This document shows positions 29,226 to 37,732 of a stretch of 64,000 nt of DNA, piece after piece. Source of the DNA: Gracilaria domingensis (Eukaryota > Rhodophyta > Florideophyceae > Gracilariales > Gracilariaceae). The DNA lies in assembly GCA_022539475.1 (NCBI GenBank), contig VCMS01000064.1, positions 141,724 to 205,723 of the forward strand, read 5' to 3'. A program made the position numbers and the translations under genes. Numbering within the stretch: position 1 is the first letter of the stretch; every line of letters starts with the position of its first letter. The notes beneath the pieces are model-generated. The model did no database searches and was not told where the DNA came from. It saw only the letters and a list, made by a program, of their open reading frames with translations.

Positions 29226-30269
29226 TTAAGCGATAGCTTCATCATTTGAATGTGATATATACATGAAAATCACGTTCCACACAAGTGCCACACAGTTGAC
29301 ATACACAACTTGCAGATGCTTTGGAACAAAGGAAAAGTTAATAAATTGTGCAGCGGGCCACAACATCCAGTTTGCTTTCATAGCAGACCACAGTTTGGTC
29401 TTCACGGTGTCGGAAACCTCTTTAAGGGAATGTCCTTCCAATGTACCTACGCCCATCATGAACGCTGAGTTGAAGAAAGGAGCAAAGAGCAATTGATCGG
29501 TGATAAGCTTGCTAATGACTGAATACTTGTTCGTATACAGTTTGTCAAGAGTCGAAAACCAGTAATGAAGGGTGGGACCCATGAAGCAAAAGCCCCAAAC
29601 GGTAATTGCTAAAGTTCTCCTCATATCCCACAGAAACTCTTTGTTAGCCATCTGCGAGAATTTCTGTGCTAAAACGTCACCCAAGAAAGCAATGAGAGAT
29701 GTCGTAATAGCTTTGGTCAGTACAGGATTTCGAGACATAGCGCGCATGTACATGGCCATCAAGGCAGCAAAGATTCCTTCATTTGGTTTGCCTCCATCGC
29801 CGTTAAACTTCCCATCTTCACCTCTTCCACTTCCACCACTGCCTCCATTCCGCGCAAAACCACCGCTGCCAGAACCAAGAGCCACCTGAGGGTTTCCGTT
29901 CTCAAATCGCAAAGCGTGGAACTCGTCAGTGGTATCCTCGTCATCGTCATCATCCCACCAATCCGGCAGTTTTGTAGGGACTTTGTCAAAAGCATATACG
30001 GTTTGCTTGGATGGTGTCCGTGATGTTGAGAAAGAGCGAAACGGAGCTTGCGATATTCGAAATGTATTCACACCAAGCTGATTCGGACGGACAAGATTAA
30101 AAGATAGGCGGGATTCTCTCAAGAACTTGCTATTGCCATATCTGGACGACACGTTCCTCAGCTTTGACGCACTCGATAAACTTCGGGTCACGTAGAGAGA
30201 CGCACCAGGCGGAGCAGCACAGAATGCCACCGAAACACGAGAAAATCCCGAGGCCACCATGCAGTTCAT
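29226..30269 (-). CDS. Mpv17/PMP22-family organelle membrane protein
   Basis: A 347-residue protein. The N-terminal 95 residues are Ser/Arg-rich, with RSFSTSRTPSK, as expected of a mitochondrial or plastid targeting sequence. Next comes an acidic run (DWWDDDDDEDTTDE) and a Gly/Ser-rich spacer. The C-terminal 180 residues are a complete Mpv17 domain: YMRAMSRNPVLTKAITTSLI, then FLGDVLAQ, GFCFMGPTLHYWFSTLD, DQLLFAPFFNSAFM and WMLWPAAQFINFSFVPKHLQ near the end, with the W-x-x-WP-x-x-Q-x-x-NF-x-x-VP signature slightly altered. Mpv17 proteins form small channels or solute carriers in inner mitochondrial, plastid or peroxisomal membranes. The substrate is unknown. Confidence 0.87.
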   Translation of the reverse strand: MNCMVASGFSRVSVAFCAAPPGASLYVTRSLSSASKLRNVSSRYGNSKFLRESRLSFNLVRPNQLGVNTFRISQAPFRSFSTSRTPSKQTVYAFDKVPTKLPDWWDDDDDEDTTDEFHALRFENGNPQVALGSGSGGFARNGGSGGSGRGEDGKFNGDGGKPNEGIFAALMAMYMRAMSRNPVLTKAITTSLIAFLGDVLAQKFSQMANKEFLWDMRRTLAITVWGFCFMGPTLHYWFSTLDKLYTNKYSVISKLITDQLLFAPFFNSAFMMGVGTLEGHSLKEVSDTVKTKLWSAMKANWMLWPAAQFINFSFVPKHLQVVYVNCVALVWNVIFMYISHSNDEAIA

Positions 30270-30611
30270 TGCGACAAAGGAAGTGCAACTGCTGACCAGC
30301 GCCTGACCACGGTGAGGATAGAGGACGACGGTGGTGACGAGCTTTTAAAGTATCGATGAAGAGATTCGGCAGTCAGGTAACAGACGGCAATTACGGCCAT
30401 CAACGAATCGTTTTGTCCACAAATCGCAATGCGATCGCGCCCAATAGAAAGACAGGGCGCGTGGACGAAACAGCGAGCCGCACAAACACGTCGAAACGAC
30501 TCCATACGTCGATACGAGGGTTAGCCAATCGCAGATGCGATTAATTTCTAGACACCATTTTTGTTCGACACAGGTGCCGCACCGCTTGCAGGAGTTCATA
30601 GCAAAGCTCAC

Positions 30612-30941
30612 TTTCACAAATTCTGGAATACTGAGCTCTGGTTCCACAATCATAAGATGAACATCAAGCGCTTTGACAACCAATGGACCAATGGTTATGT
30701 TCGGTACAAACCGACCATCCATGACATCGACATGAACCCAGCCACATCCCGCTGCATCGATTGCGCGCACTTCTTCTCCAAGCTTTGAAAAATTAGCCGA
30801 GAGAATTGAAGGAGAAACGACGACCTGTCCCTTCGCTGCAGCTGGCACGTCAACGGCGGCTCTTGGAGCGGCGCGATGTGGACGAGCGCAAGTGGCGGGC
30901 CGTTGAGGAGCTGCTAGCGCGAATACCGTCAGGGCTAGGGA
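30612..30941 (-). pseudogene. Truncated plastid ribulose-phosphate 3-epimerase fragment
   Basis: About 110 codons match the N-terminal half of plastid RPE, a Calvin-cycle enzyme: an Ala/Arg/Pro transit remnant, [20 protein letters not shown], then [20 protein letters not shown] and [10 protein letters not shown]. The metal ligands H and D in WVHVDVMDG are present. An in-frame gap of about eight residues occurs between the GPLVVKAL and DVHLMIVEP strands compared with the usual enzyme. Homology stops at IPEFVK, where a GTGAGC splice-donor-like hexamer follows (30611-30606), but no second exon with the phosphate-binding loops occurs before the Mpv17-like gene 340 bp away. A captured or duplicated fragment is more likely than a working gene. 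Confidence 0.65.
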
Positions 30942-30944
30942 CAA

Positions 30945-31370
30945 TATAATTGCGGCTTCATTGCAATCCAACCAGTAATAGAAAATATCACTGCAATACG
31001 TCTTCTTCGTGAAATAAGCATTGCAATACTCCACAGCAAAGCAATTTGATATTGATATTGCAACAGGAGAATCAGGCTTTTGACAAAGATGACAAACAGG
31101 TTCGCGTAGCGCTCGCACAATAGGATATACACCCCAGCTTGGTTTGATGTGCTACGAGGAGGGTAGTGCAGTTGCCAAAGAGATTTGCGCATTAGGAAAC
31201 GCAGATCTCCATGGAGATCAAACAGGGAGCAACTCAAAGGAACGTTGTAGTGTATATAGCAATTAGAAATGCAATTACCGAACTCTTTGCAAAAGTGATT
31301 GCAATTAATAGTCGTTATGCAATTCCATATTGCTATTGCATATTGCAATAGCATTGCAATGCAATTAATT
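30945..31370. repeat. TGCAAT/ATTGCA-rich stretch
   Basis: At least ten TGCAAT or ATTGCA hexamers lie here in two clusters (30945-31065 and 31258-31370), many as the palindrome ATTGCAAT. They abut the 5' side of the epimerase fragment and may be the end of a repeat element that carried it. Purpose unknown. Confidence 0.4.
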
Positions 31371-31689
31371 GGGTCGGACCCCTGAATACAGTGCGATTGG
31401 TTAGAGACGTCGGAACTAGGAAGGCGGTGAGTCCCATTTTCGGATGAAGAGAGTTGTAGGTTAAGCTTGGTGACTTGGTTATGTTAGTGGGCTGGCTGCC
31501 AGTGAGAAACCGAGTCACCGTGCGGTAAACAGATGCGGCGAAATGGGAGCAATGGGTTCGAGCTTCCGACCTTGAGGTTCGCAGATGCGATACGATTGAA
31601 AGCGGAACGAGCGGTTGAGGGGATATAGGATATCAAATGTACCCTATACCCAAACTCAGTAGTACCGTTAAACTTTGTCTGTAAGTCAT

Positions 31690-32900
31690 CTGCACCCAAA
31701 ATATAAATAATTTAATAAACCTAAACTATTTTCAAATTCAAACCGTTTTTGTCAATTGATTGTTTTCAGGCAAATGCTGTGGCTTGATCATTACAATAGT
31801 GAAGCCCTTCCTACGTTAGGCAGGGGAACTCTGTGATGTATGGAACTGTATTGTAATCACTGCTTAAAACCAAATATCTCTTGATATCATTCTTCAAATT
31901 CTTTTACTTTTTGCTTTACATCTGGTTTTATTTTGACAAGTCCCTACCTCACTACATACTTTCACACAACTTTTTCTACTTTTAGATCCAATCATTACTA
32001 TAAACAAAAATCTTTAGTCCAATGTCCAAAATTGACTATTTGCTTACTAAAAACACAATTTTAATGCTTAACAAGAGATAGCCCACATGCAGACTAAAAC
32101 AGAAACAATGGTACAAATAATAAAACTAAGACAAGAACCCCACTTAAAACTATTTACCTCCTTTCGGTTTCAAATATCCATGTCTAATCTCAACTACCCT
32201 TTCTGAAGACGAATCCATTACTTTACAATTTTCCCATAAGATAATATCATAACTTATGTACATGCATAACATAAGAAATTTCTACTTCTGTATAGAAAAC
32301 ATAGTTTTTTACATCATAATCTGTAAAACGATACAGCGTTTACACAAGAGAATGAAAATATAATTCTATATAATTTAGGTAGAACTGACATAATAAGGTA
32401 CAAACGCGGTAGATAAAATCTATGTTTTTCAAAACTTTGATAGAATTGTAGTTACACTTATATCTGTATAGGACAAAGATAAGCAATTACGACTTTGCAA
32501 GACAAAACGTAAACCTACATCTTGCTGTCGTGCTTTGTGACACTCGAATTGCAAGCAAGTTTTGAAATTCCGGAACAATTGACGACGTTGCTCTTCTTCA
32601 TTCTTTTTGATTTGCCTTAAACTCAAAATAAAGAAACTGCCAAATTATTTCAATTTACATTATTGGCTGCAAAATACGTTGTAACTTTTGAACACGGAGC
32701 TAAACGGATACTTCAATCAAAAATTTGTAAACGAATATTTCAAGCACACAATGGGCACAAAAGTACCAAGCTGCATCAAACTACTCGCCTGTAATGTTAG
32801 AGCCGTTACAATTTTCCTAAAAACAGCGTCATACCAGTTGTTGCAAAACATTGATCCACTCTTCTTGTTTTGACTTCTTCTATCTATTGTCGTTCCTCTT
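31690..32900. other. AT-rich island without recognisable genes
   Basis: Base composition falls sharply compared with both flanks, with many A and T runs. Only short frames exist; one minus-strand frame of about 40 codons (ending near 32157) contains SSERVVEIRHGYLKPKGGK, which I cannot place. It could be a diverged element, transferred organellar DNA or ordinary spacer. Confidence 0.4.
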
Positions 32901-32995
32901 CTCTCTACGTGGTGTTCTTCCTTCGCATTTAAGCTGTCGGCAAACTTTGCTCGTGTACGGCATTATCTCAGATCCCGTATTTTGTTTCACTTGCA

Positions 32996-33340
32996 ATGAA
33001 TGTACAAGATCTTAATGCGAAGAAGTCATTTGATGACCTCCGCACTTCTAAAAGCGATACGTGTGATCTGCTCTTTGAGAGGACTGATGGAACATTCAAA
33101 ATCTCCCGCAATATAGCCGCTGAGCATAGTCATATGTTCAGGGCACCACCGCAATACATTCCTACACATAAAAACGGGTATGTTTCGTTTATTAACTTAG
33201 AAGGATACGGACTGACGGAGGAGACATTTTGTGAATTTTCGCCGTACTCCATGAGATGTAAGGCAACAAGGGTGTCCTCTGTGTACATTTTAGGCAATCG
33301 TGTCCAAGTCAAAAGAAGTCGTTTTTGTGTTCCGCTGTGA
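32996..33340 (+). CDS. Small protein with faint elongin-C/BTB resemblance
   Basis: A 114-residue frame. LLFERTDGTFKISRNIAAEH followed by a Met-Phe-Arg-Ala helix, then VSFINLEGYGLTEETFCEF, has the strand-helix-helix pattern of the SKP1/elongin-C BTB fold, but no identity strong enough to assert it. It sits just before the MULE-like transposase frame and could be an upstream exon or an accessory gene of that element. Confidence 0.2.
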   Translation: MNVQDLNAKKSFDDLRTSKSDTCDLLFERTDGTFKISRNIAAEHSHMFRAPPQYIPTHKNGYVSFINLEGYGLTEETFCEFSPYSMRCKATRVSSVYILGNRVQVKRSRFCVPL

Positions 33341-33405
33341 AGTGTTGTGCAACAAGTGTAGCAAGATGTAAGGAGCCTCATCAAGGTTTATGGAACGTGG
33401 CAAAA

Positions 33406-33878
33406 ATGGAGTCGGCTAATAGTGATATAAGTGCCTCGGAGACCAAGAGAAGTGATAATTGTGCCCCGAAGTCACCTCAGGGACTTTTTGAAGACATAGA
33501 AGGTTATCCAGCATTGTCGAAAGATTCGCTGGATAAAAGAAATCCCCCGTCTGACATATGGAATCTGGTCGGCGTTTCATCTAACCCGGGAAAATATCTT
33601 GGAGGGATATCTGACCCAGGCAAGTATATTTTTGTCACGTCTAAGAAATGTAGTTCTGTTGGAAACATATCTGAACAAGAACTTTATGCCGCAGGAGCAG
33701 AACATGTTTCAGAATACGACAAAAGTCTTGCAAGACAAGTCTTTTTCTTTGCGCAAAACGCTTTCCCGCTCCTTTGCAAGCACGTTGACTTTGTTTCTAG
33801 CATGGATCAACTAGAAGCACTACAACACGCTGCAAATCCGCAACGAAGATGCCCAAACTGGGTATTTCGGGTAGGAAA
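33406..33878 (+). pseudogene. 5' part of MULE-like transposase gene, cut by LTR insertion
   Basis: About 158 codons from a Met at 33406 (frame open from 33325), Ser/Asp/Lys-rich at first and ending RRCPNWVFRVG at the insertion. The reading frame then meets the LTR and stops 13 bp inside it. The remaining part resumes in the same frame at 41874. Because the 5-bp target duplication GGAAA is present on both sides, an allele without the element would keep the frame. This portion alone has no domain I recognise; identity comes from the downstream part. Confidence 0.55.
33874..33878. repeat. Left target-site duplication GGAAA
   Basis: GGAAA directly before the 5' LTR, repeated directly after the 3' LTR at 41869-41873. 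Confidence 0.85.
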
Positions 33879-34726
33879 TGTAGTGCAATGACCCCGGGAA
33901 CTCCGGCCTCGCTCGTGCTGCTAATCGCAGATGTGCCGGTATGCCGGAATGGTGTCTCAGATGGTGAGGATAGGATAGCCCTTGGTGGGAGAATGTTTAT
34001 TTGTTGGCCTGGTTGTGGGCACATCAGGTGTCCACGTGGTGGATAGTGCCGCTTTTGCGGATTGCCCCTTTGAGCCGACGGGGCACGGTACACGTGTGTG
34101 GCTGTGGCCGGATGTGTGCCGGGATATTTGTTTGATTAGATGCTGTAGTGATCCCTACTTAAGGGCCGGCCGACTGGCCATCCTTCTGGGAAGTAAAGTC
34201 AACCGAGTGTTCGGCTCTAAGTCTATCGCCCGCACGCGACCGCGACTCTTCGGAGAGCGTCCGTGTCGAATACGGCAGTGCTTATCCGCCTCGCATCTCT
34301 GAGGAGCCACCGTTTACATACGGACATTGTCGTTTATTTTGGTGCCTTGTTTTGTTCTTGTTTTTCCCGTTCTTACGGCTGTTCTCCGCCCGGTTATCAG
34401 GTTATTATTTCTTTTGCTTTGTTTCTCCTTTTCTTTTCCCTTCTATTACAGGGCCTGTGTTTGTATACACGGCTCTTTTCCTTCGTTTGCCCCTACATTT
34501 GCCCGCACCGCTGTCTCGGATCTTCCACATCTGTGGCTGGTCTTTCCCCCCCGACCTCCGTCTGTAAGTCAGGAACGGGTCGCCCGGAGTTACGCCCGGC
34601 ACCTGTCGACCCCATCGGAGGGCTCTTCCGCTGCGCCACCCCTCACAGGGAGCAAGGCTGAACTCCTTGAGTGCTTCCGCGTATGCGGCTGGTTTTTGTC
34701 CGTCCGCGTCACGGTTTTGCACTACA
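33879..34726 (+). repeat. 5' long terminal repeat
   Basis: 848 bp, TGTAGTG...CACTACA ends. Differs from the 3' LTR at 34295 (A against G), 34396 (A against G) and 34427 (C against A). CT-rich in its middle third. Confidence 0.95.
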
Positions 34727-34729
34727 AAG

Positions 34730-34747
34730 TGGTCTCCCGACCTAGAA
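34730..34747 (+). other. Primer-binding site
   Basis: TGGTCTCCCGACCTAGAA starts 3 bp after the 5' LTR. The leading TGG complements a tRNA CCA end. The priming tRNA is not identified; a comparison with algal tRNA 3' ends would decide it. Confidence 0.65.
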
Positions 34748-34853
34748 AGATCGGCGGGTCCGCTTCAGCGGTTTCTTTTCTTTGTCGCTTTTGCCTGGTT
34801 TGGTTTTCAGGAAGTCTCGAAGTCGAGTTCGTCATTTCCGAAGTGTCGGTCTG

Positions 34854-36068
34854 ATGTCTATATTGGCGCCGAATGAAGTTCGGAATCTTTCTCTGCCGAG
34901 GTCTGCTGATGGCACTGTCACTGTGCCTCCGCGACCGCGTTCCGAGGAGGATGCTTCCAATCACGTTGGACTTGGCCCTGACTTTAAAAAGACCCGACCT
35001 TTCCCTTCGGTACCCCCAGATTCTGGGCTAGTTTCGGCCGCACTCGTGGCGAAAGCTTGCCCTTCTGGAGGGTCCCTTGCCCGTTACTCCGAGTTCGAGG
35101 CTCATATCTGCTCTTTGCAGCTCATGCAGTCCTCAATTCGTGAGGCTTTGAACGCCCTTATTGAAAAGGTTGATGAAACCCTCAAGAGGGATGTTCGCGG
35201 TGATGTTCACAATTTGCGTTGTGAAGTGGACTCCATTCTGGAATATGTTCGTTCTGGCGATAATCCTCTGAGAAGGTACAACTCGAGGTTGATTGATATT
35301 GACCATCGTTTGAGTACGTTGGAGAATGCCATCTTGATGGACAATCGTTCTTCCGACTACTCGGATTCTGAGCCCAGCGGTGGGAAACATCGACGCCCGT
35401 CAGGTTCGAAGGGTTGCACGCGGCGAACGAAGTTCGATTCAGATGTCTCTGAGACCTCAGAGTTTGATACCGCCTCATCGGATTGGACATATTCGTCTGA
35501 CTCCTCAATTGGAGCTTGGAGTCGTGAGCTCAGCCGCATGCGCGGGAATCTCTCATCTAACGAGTTGCTCTGTGAAGCGTTAGTTCCGAAGAAATCGGTC
35601 ACCTTTTCGAAGGCTTTTTCTATATCGCCAGTTGATGCTGACTGTGTACCGTATCATACGGTGGAGCCCATTCGGGATATGACTCTGCCCAGGAATTCTG
35701 CTGAGTGGGATTCCGCACTGCCGCTCAATACGGATTATCTGCGTCAGAGTTCTGCAGTCATCTGTCACCATTGTTATGGCAGAGGACACGCAACATCTCT
35801 TTGTATGCACCCTCTTCGGGATTTGGACACGATCATCGTGCGTTTCGAATCGTTGGCTCCGGAAGAACAGGAGAGTGTGCCATTGAATTCTTACCTTCTT
35901 GCGAAGGACGATTTCGAAGTATCCTCTCCTCTCGAGGCGTCGAGTCCTGCCGTTTCTCGGTCGCTTCCTGTCCGTCAGGTCATCAACAACATCACCACTG
36001 CTGTGGAACAACCCGTTCTGCGGGAGAAAACTCGTCCGTTTCAAACGGCATTGACTCAGAAAAACTGA
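34854..36068 (+). CDS. gag: Gag-like protein with CCHC zinc knuckle
   Basis: About 404 codons from the Met at 34854 (an in-frame Met at 34782 is an alternative). The first half is Ser/Pro-rich. A central helical segment (LMQSSIREALNALIEKVDET and a later HRLSTLENAIL) fits a coiled-coil capsid region. Acidic Ser/Asp-rich sequence follows. CHHCYGRGHATSLC near the C-terminus is a CX2CX4HX4C nucleic-acid-binding knuckle, followed by DLDTIIVRFESLAPEEQ, which is shared with the gag remnant of the other element. The frame ends in TGA at 36066-36068, preceded by the slippery run GAAAAAC. Confidence 0.75.
   Translation: MSILAPNEVRNLSLPRSADGTVTVPPRPRSEEDASNHVGLGPDFKKTRPFPSVPPDSGLVSAALVAKACPSGGSLARYSEFEAHICSLQLMQSSIREALNALIEKVDETLKRDVRGDVHNLRCEVDSILEYVRSGDNPLRRYNSRLIDIDHRLSTLENAILMDNRSSDYSDSEPSGGKHRRPSGSKGCTRRTKFDSDVSETSEFDTASSDWTYSSDSSIGAWSRELSRMRGNLSSNELLCEALVPKKSVTFSKAFSISPVDADCVPYHTVEPIRDMTLPRNSAEWDSALPLNTDYLRQSSAVICHHCYGRGHATSLCMHPLRDLDTIIVRFESLAPEEQESVPLNSYLLAKDDFEVSSPLEASSPAVSRSLPVRQVINNITTAVEQPVLREKTRPFQTALTQKN
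36059..36065 (+). promoter_or_regulatory. Possible -1 frameshift site at the gag end
   Basis: G-AAA-AAC sits directly before the gag stop codon. The protease frame is in the -1 frame relative to gag and overlaps it, so slipping back one base at this heptamer would fuse the two. The heptamer is close to, though not, the best-known A-AAA-AAC type. No test of structure downstream was made. Confidence 0.4.
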
Positions 36069-37732
36069 GCTTGGGAGCCTCCCATTCGGGAGAGGTGCCC
36101 TATGAACAGGGGTCATTGACACCTGGGACTTCCCAGTCCCGCTCCCGTATAACCATCCTTTCGAGGAAGGTTTCTTTATCCTTATCGGATTCAAACCCAG
36201 ATGTGGGACAACTTACGAGGCCGTGGATACGGAAAGTTAATCCGAAACATCCGGAACGTGTACTCATGCTGTCGAAGCGGAGCTACAAGGTCTACGCCGA
36301 TCTCGGATTTTCCCATCATCTGATGGCTCGTCATGTGACCGTTCTTGATACGGGAGCAGCTCCGAGCTGTATTCTGGATTCACTTCTCCCTCAGGAGTGT
36401 TTGCAGTACATCCGATATGGTCCCCTGAAGGATATTTGTGATGCGAATGAATCCCCAATTAAGACTGTGGGCACTGTGCCAATTCTTGTTAGACTTGGAT
36501 TATCCGTGGTTACGGTCAACTTTGTTGTGTGCAAGAAGCTTGCTGTTCCGATTGTTCTCGGCTGCGACTTTTGTGATCGCTTTGTTCATGCGATTAGACC
36601 GAGGTTTTCTCGGGTGGATTTGGCTGACGGAATCTTTGTTCCATTTGCTGGTAGGCCGTGGGAACGGGCGAGAAAGAATCCGGCACCATTGCCACCGGCA
36701 CAACAATACAGCCGACCGAGTCGGAAGTCTTCGAAATTACGCGTCGAAGCTTTTACCGTGATTCCACCGGAATCCCAGTCTTGGGTTACTGTGTCTACCG
36801 CACAGCGCGGCCTTTTGGTTTTAGAGCACATGCCGTCGTTGTACGGAGAGCAGGATGCTGCATTGGCTAATGGAGTCGCATGGTGTGAAGAAGACAAACC
36901 ACTTCAGGTTCTTGTCGCTAACTTCTCGCGATCTCCACTGTGCCTACAGAAGAACCAAGTTATTGGCCAGACCTTTCCGCACCCGAAGGCTATTTTTGCC
37001 ACTAACGTGGAAGTTTCCGATGTGCTCGGTCTTTGCGATGCTTCTGCAGACGAAGCATTGAATGCCCTTTTCAATGGGAGATCAATGCATCATGGTTTGG
37101 TTGATTCAAGTTTGGAATCATGTTCTCCTACAATAGAGCCGCCGTCTGGCACAGTATCTGACACCCAGAGTTCTGGCTCGTTCATCCACTTCCTGGAATC
37201 TTTGTGGTCATCCCTAATAGGCAACATTGGACGTGGAGCTCAACACTTGAGTTTCATTCCGTTCGTACGGTCTTTGCTCGAATCCAAAGATTGTGGCTCT
37301 TCGTTGACGCCCGTGGTCGTCGTTCCCAAGAAGGAAATGGGGCTTCAGCTCTGTGTGGACTACCGCAATTTTCGCGGACCATGTTCTGGAACGTACCGCG
37401 CTGCGCCCGTTACCGACGGCGTTTACCCTTTTTCTTGGGCTAGACACTATCGCTCGCAATGCCAAGTTTTGGATGGTCCGGTTTCTGTACCGGAAGAACC
37501 TAAAAAGGTTGACATGGTTATGGTTTTGGATTCGCATGAAGCGACGGGACACCAGAAGTGTGATGGTTTATTGGAAGTTCCAAAGTTGTCGGTGAAGTCT
37601 ACATCTATTTCTATTCCTACTGCTAAGGCTAATCCGTACGTTTATACACGGTTTCATCCACCTTCTAGCGTGGTTTCTACAAGCTCCGTTGCTCCAACTG
37701 AGGAGGGGGAAGAGAGTTCGATCTCCCAGTAG
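36065..37732 (+). CDS. pro: Aspartic protease frame with decaying RT remnant
   Basis: About 555 codons in the -1 frame after gag. VTVLDTGAAPSCIL (DTGA near 36347) is the retropepsin active-site loop and VPIVLGCDFCDRF the flap-side I-LG-x-D motif. Then comes a 250-residue linker. From about 37300, TPVVVVPKKEMGLQLCVDYR is the opening of a reverse-transcriptase domain, but the frame then leaves it, and matching bits appear in other frames up to about 37600, after which nothing is recognisable. The protease part looks intact; the polymerase part does not. Confidence 0.7.
   Translation: MSLGASHSGEVPYEQGSLTPGTSQSRSRITILSRKVSLSLSDSNPDVGQLTRPWIRKVNPKHPERVLMLSKRSYKVYADLGFSHHLMARHVTVLDTGAAPSCILDSLLPQECLQYIRYGPLKDICDANESPIKTVGTVPILVRLGLSVVTVNFVVCKKLAVPIVLGCDFCDRFVHAIRPRFSRVDLADGIFVPFAGRPWERARKNPAPLPPAQQYSRPSRKSSKLRVEAFTVIPPESQSWVTVSTAQRGLLVLEHMPSLYGEQDAALANGVAWCEEDKPLQVLVANFSRSPLCLQKNQVIGQTFPHPKAIFATNVEVSDVLGLCDASADEALNALFNGRSMHHGLVDSSLESCSPTIEPPSGTVSDTQSSGSFIHFLESLWSSLIGNIGRGAQHLSFIPFVRSLLESKDCGSSLTPVVVVPKKEMGLQLCVDYRNFRGPCSGTYRAAPVTDGVYPFSWARHYRSQCQVLDGPVSVPEEPKKVDMVMVLDSHEATGHQKCDGLLEVPKLSVKSTSISIPTAKANPYVYTRFHPPSSVVSTSSVAPTEEGEESSISQ

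Noticed and set aside
30270-30611. Second exon of the epimerase
   Set aside because: Checked in all minus frames up to the Mpv17-like start; none of the later epimerase motifs is present.
31545-31570. B-box-like GGTTCGAGC suggesting a tRNA or SINE
   Set aside because: No matching A box at the right distance and no cloverleaf could be folded by eye.
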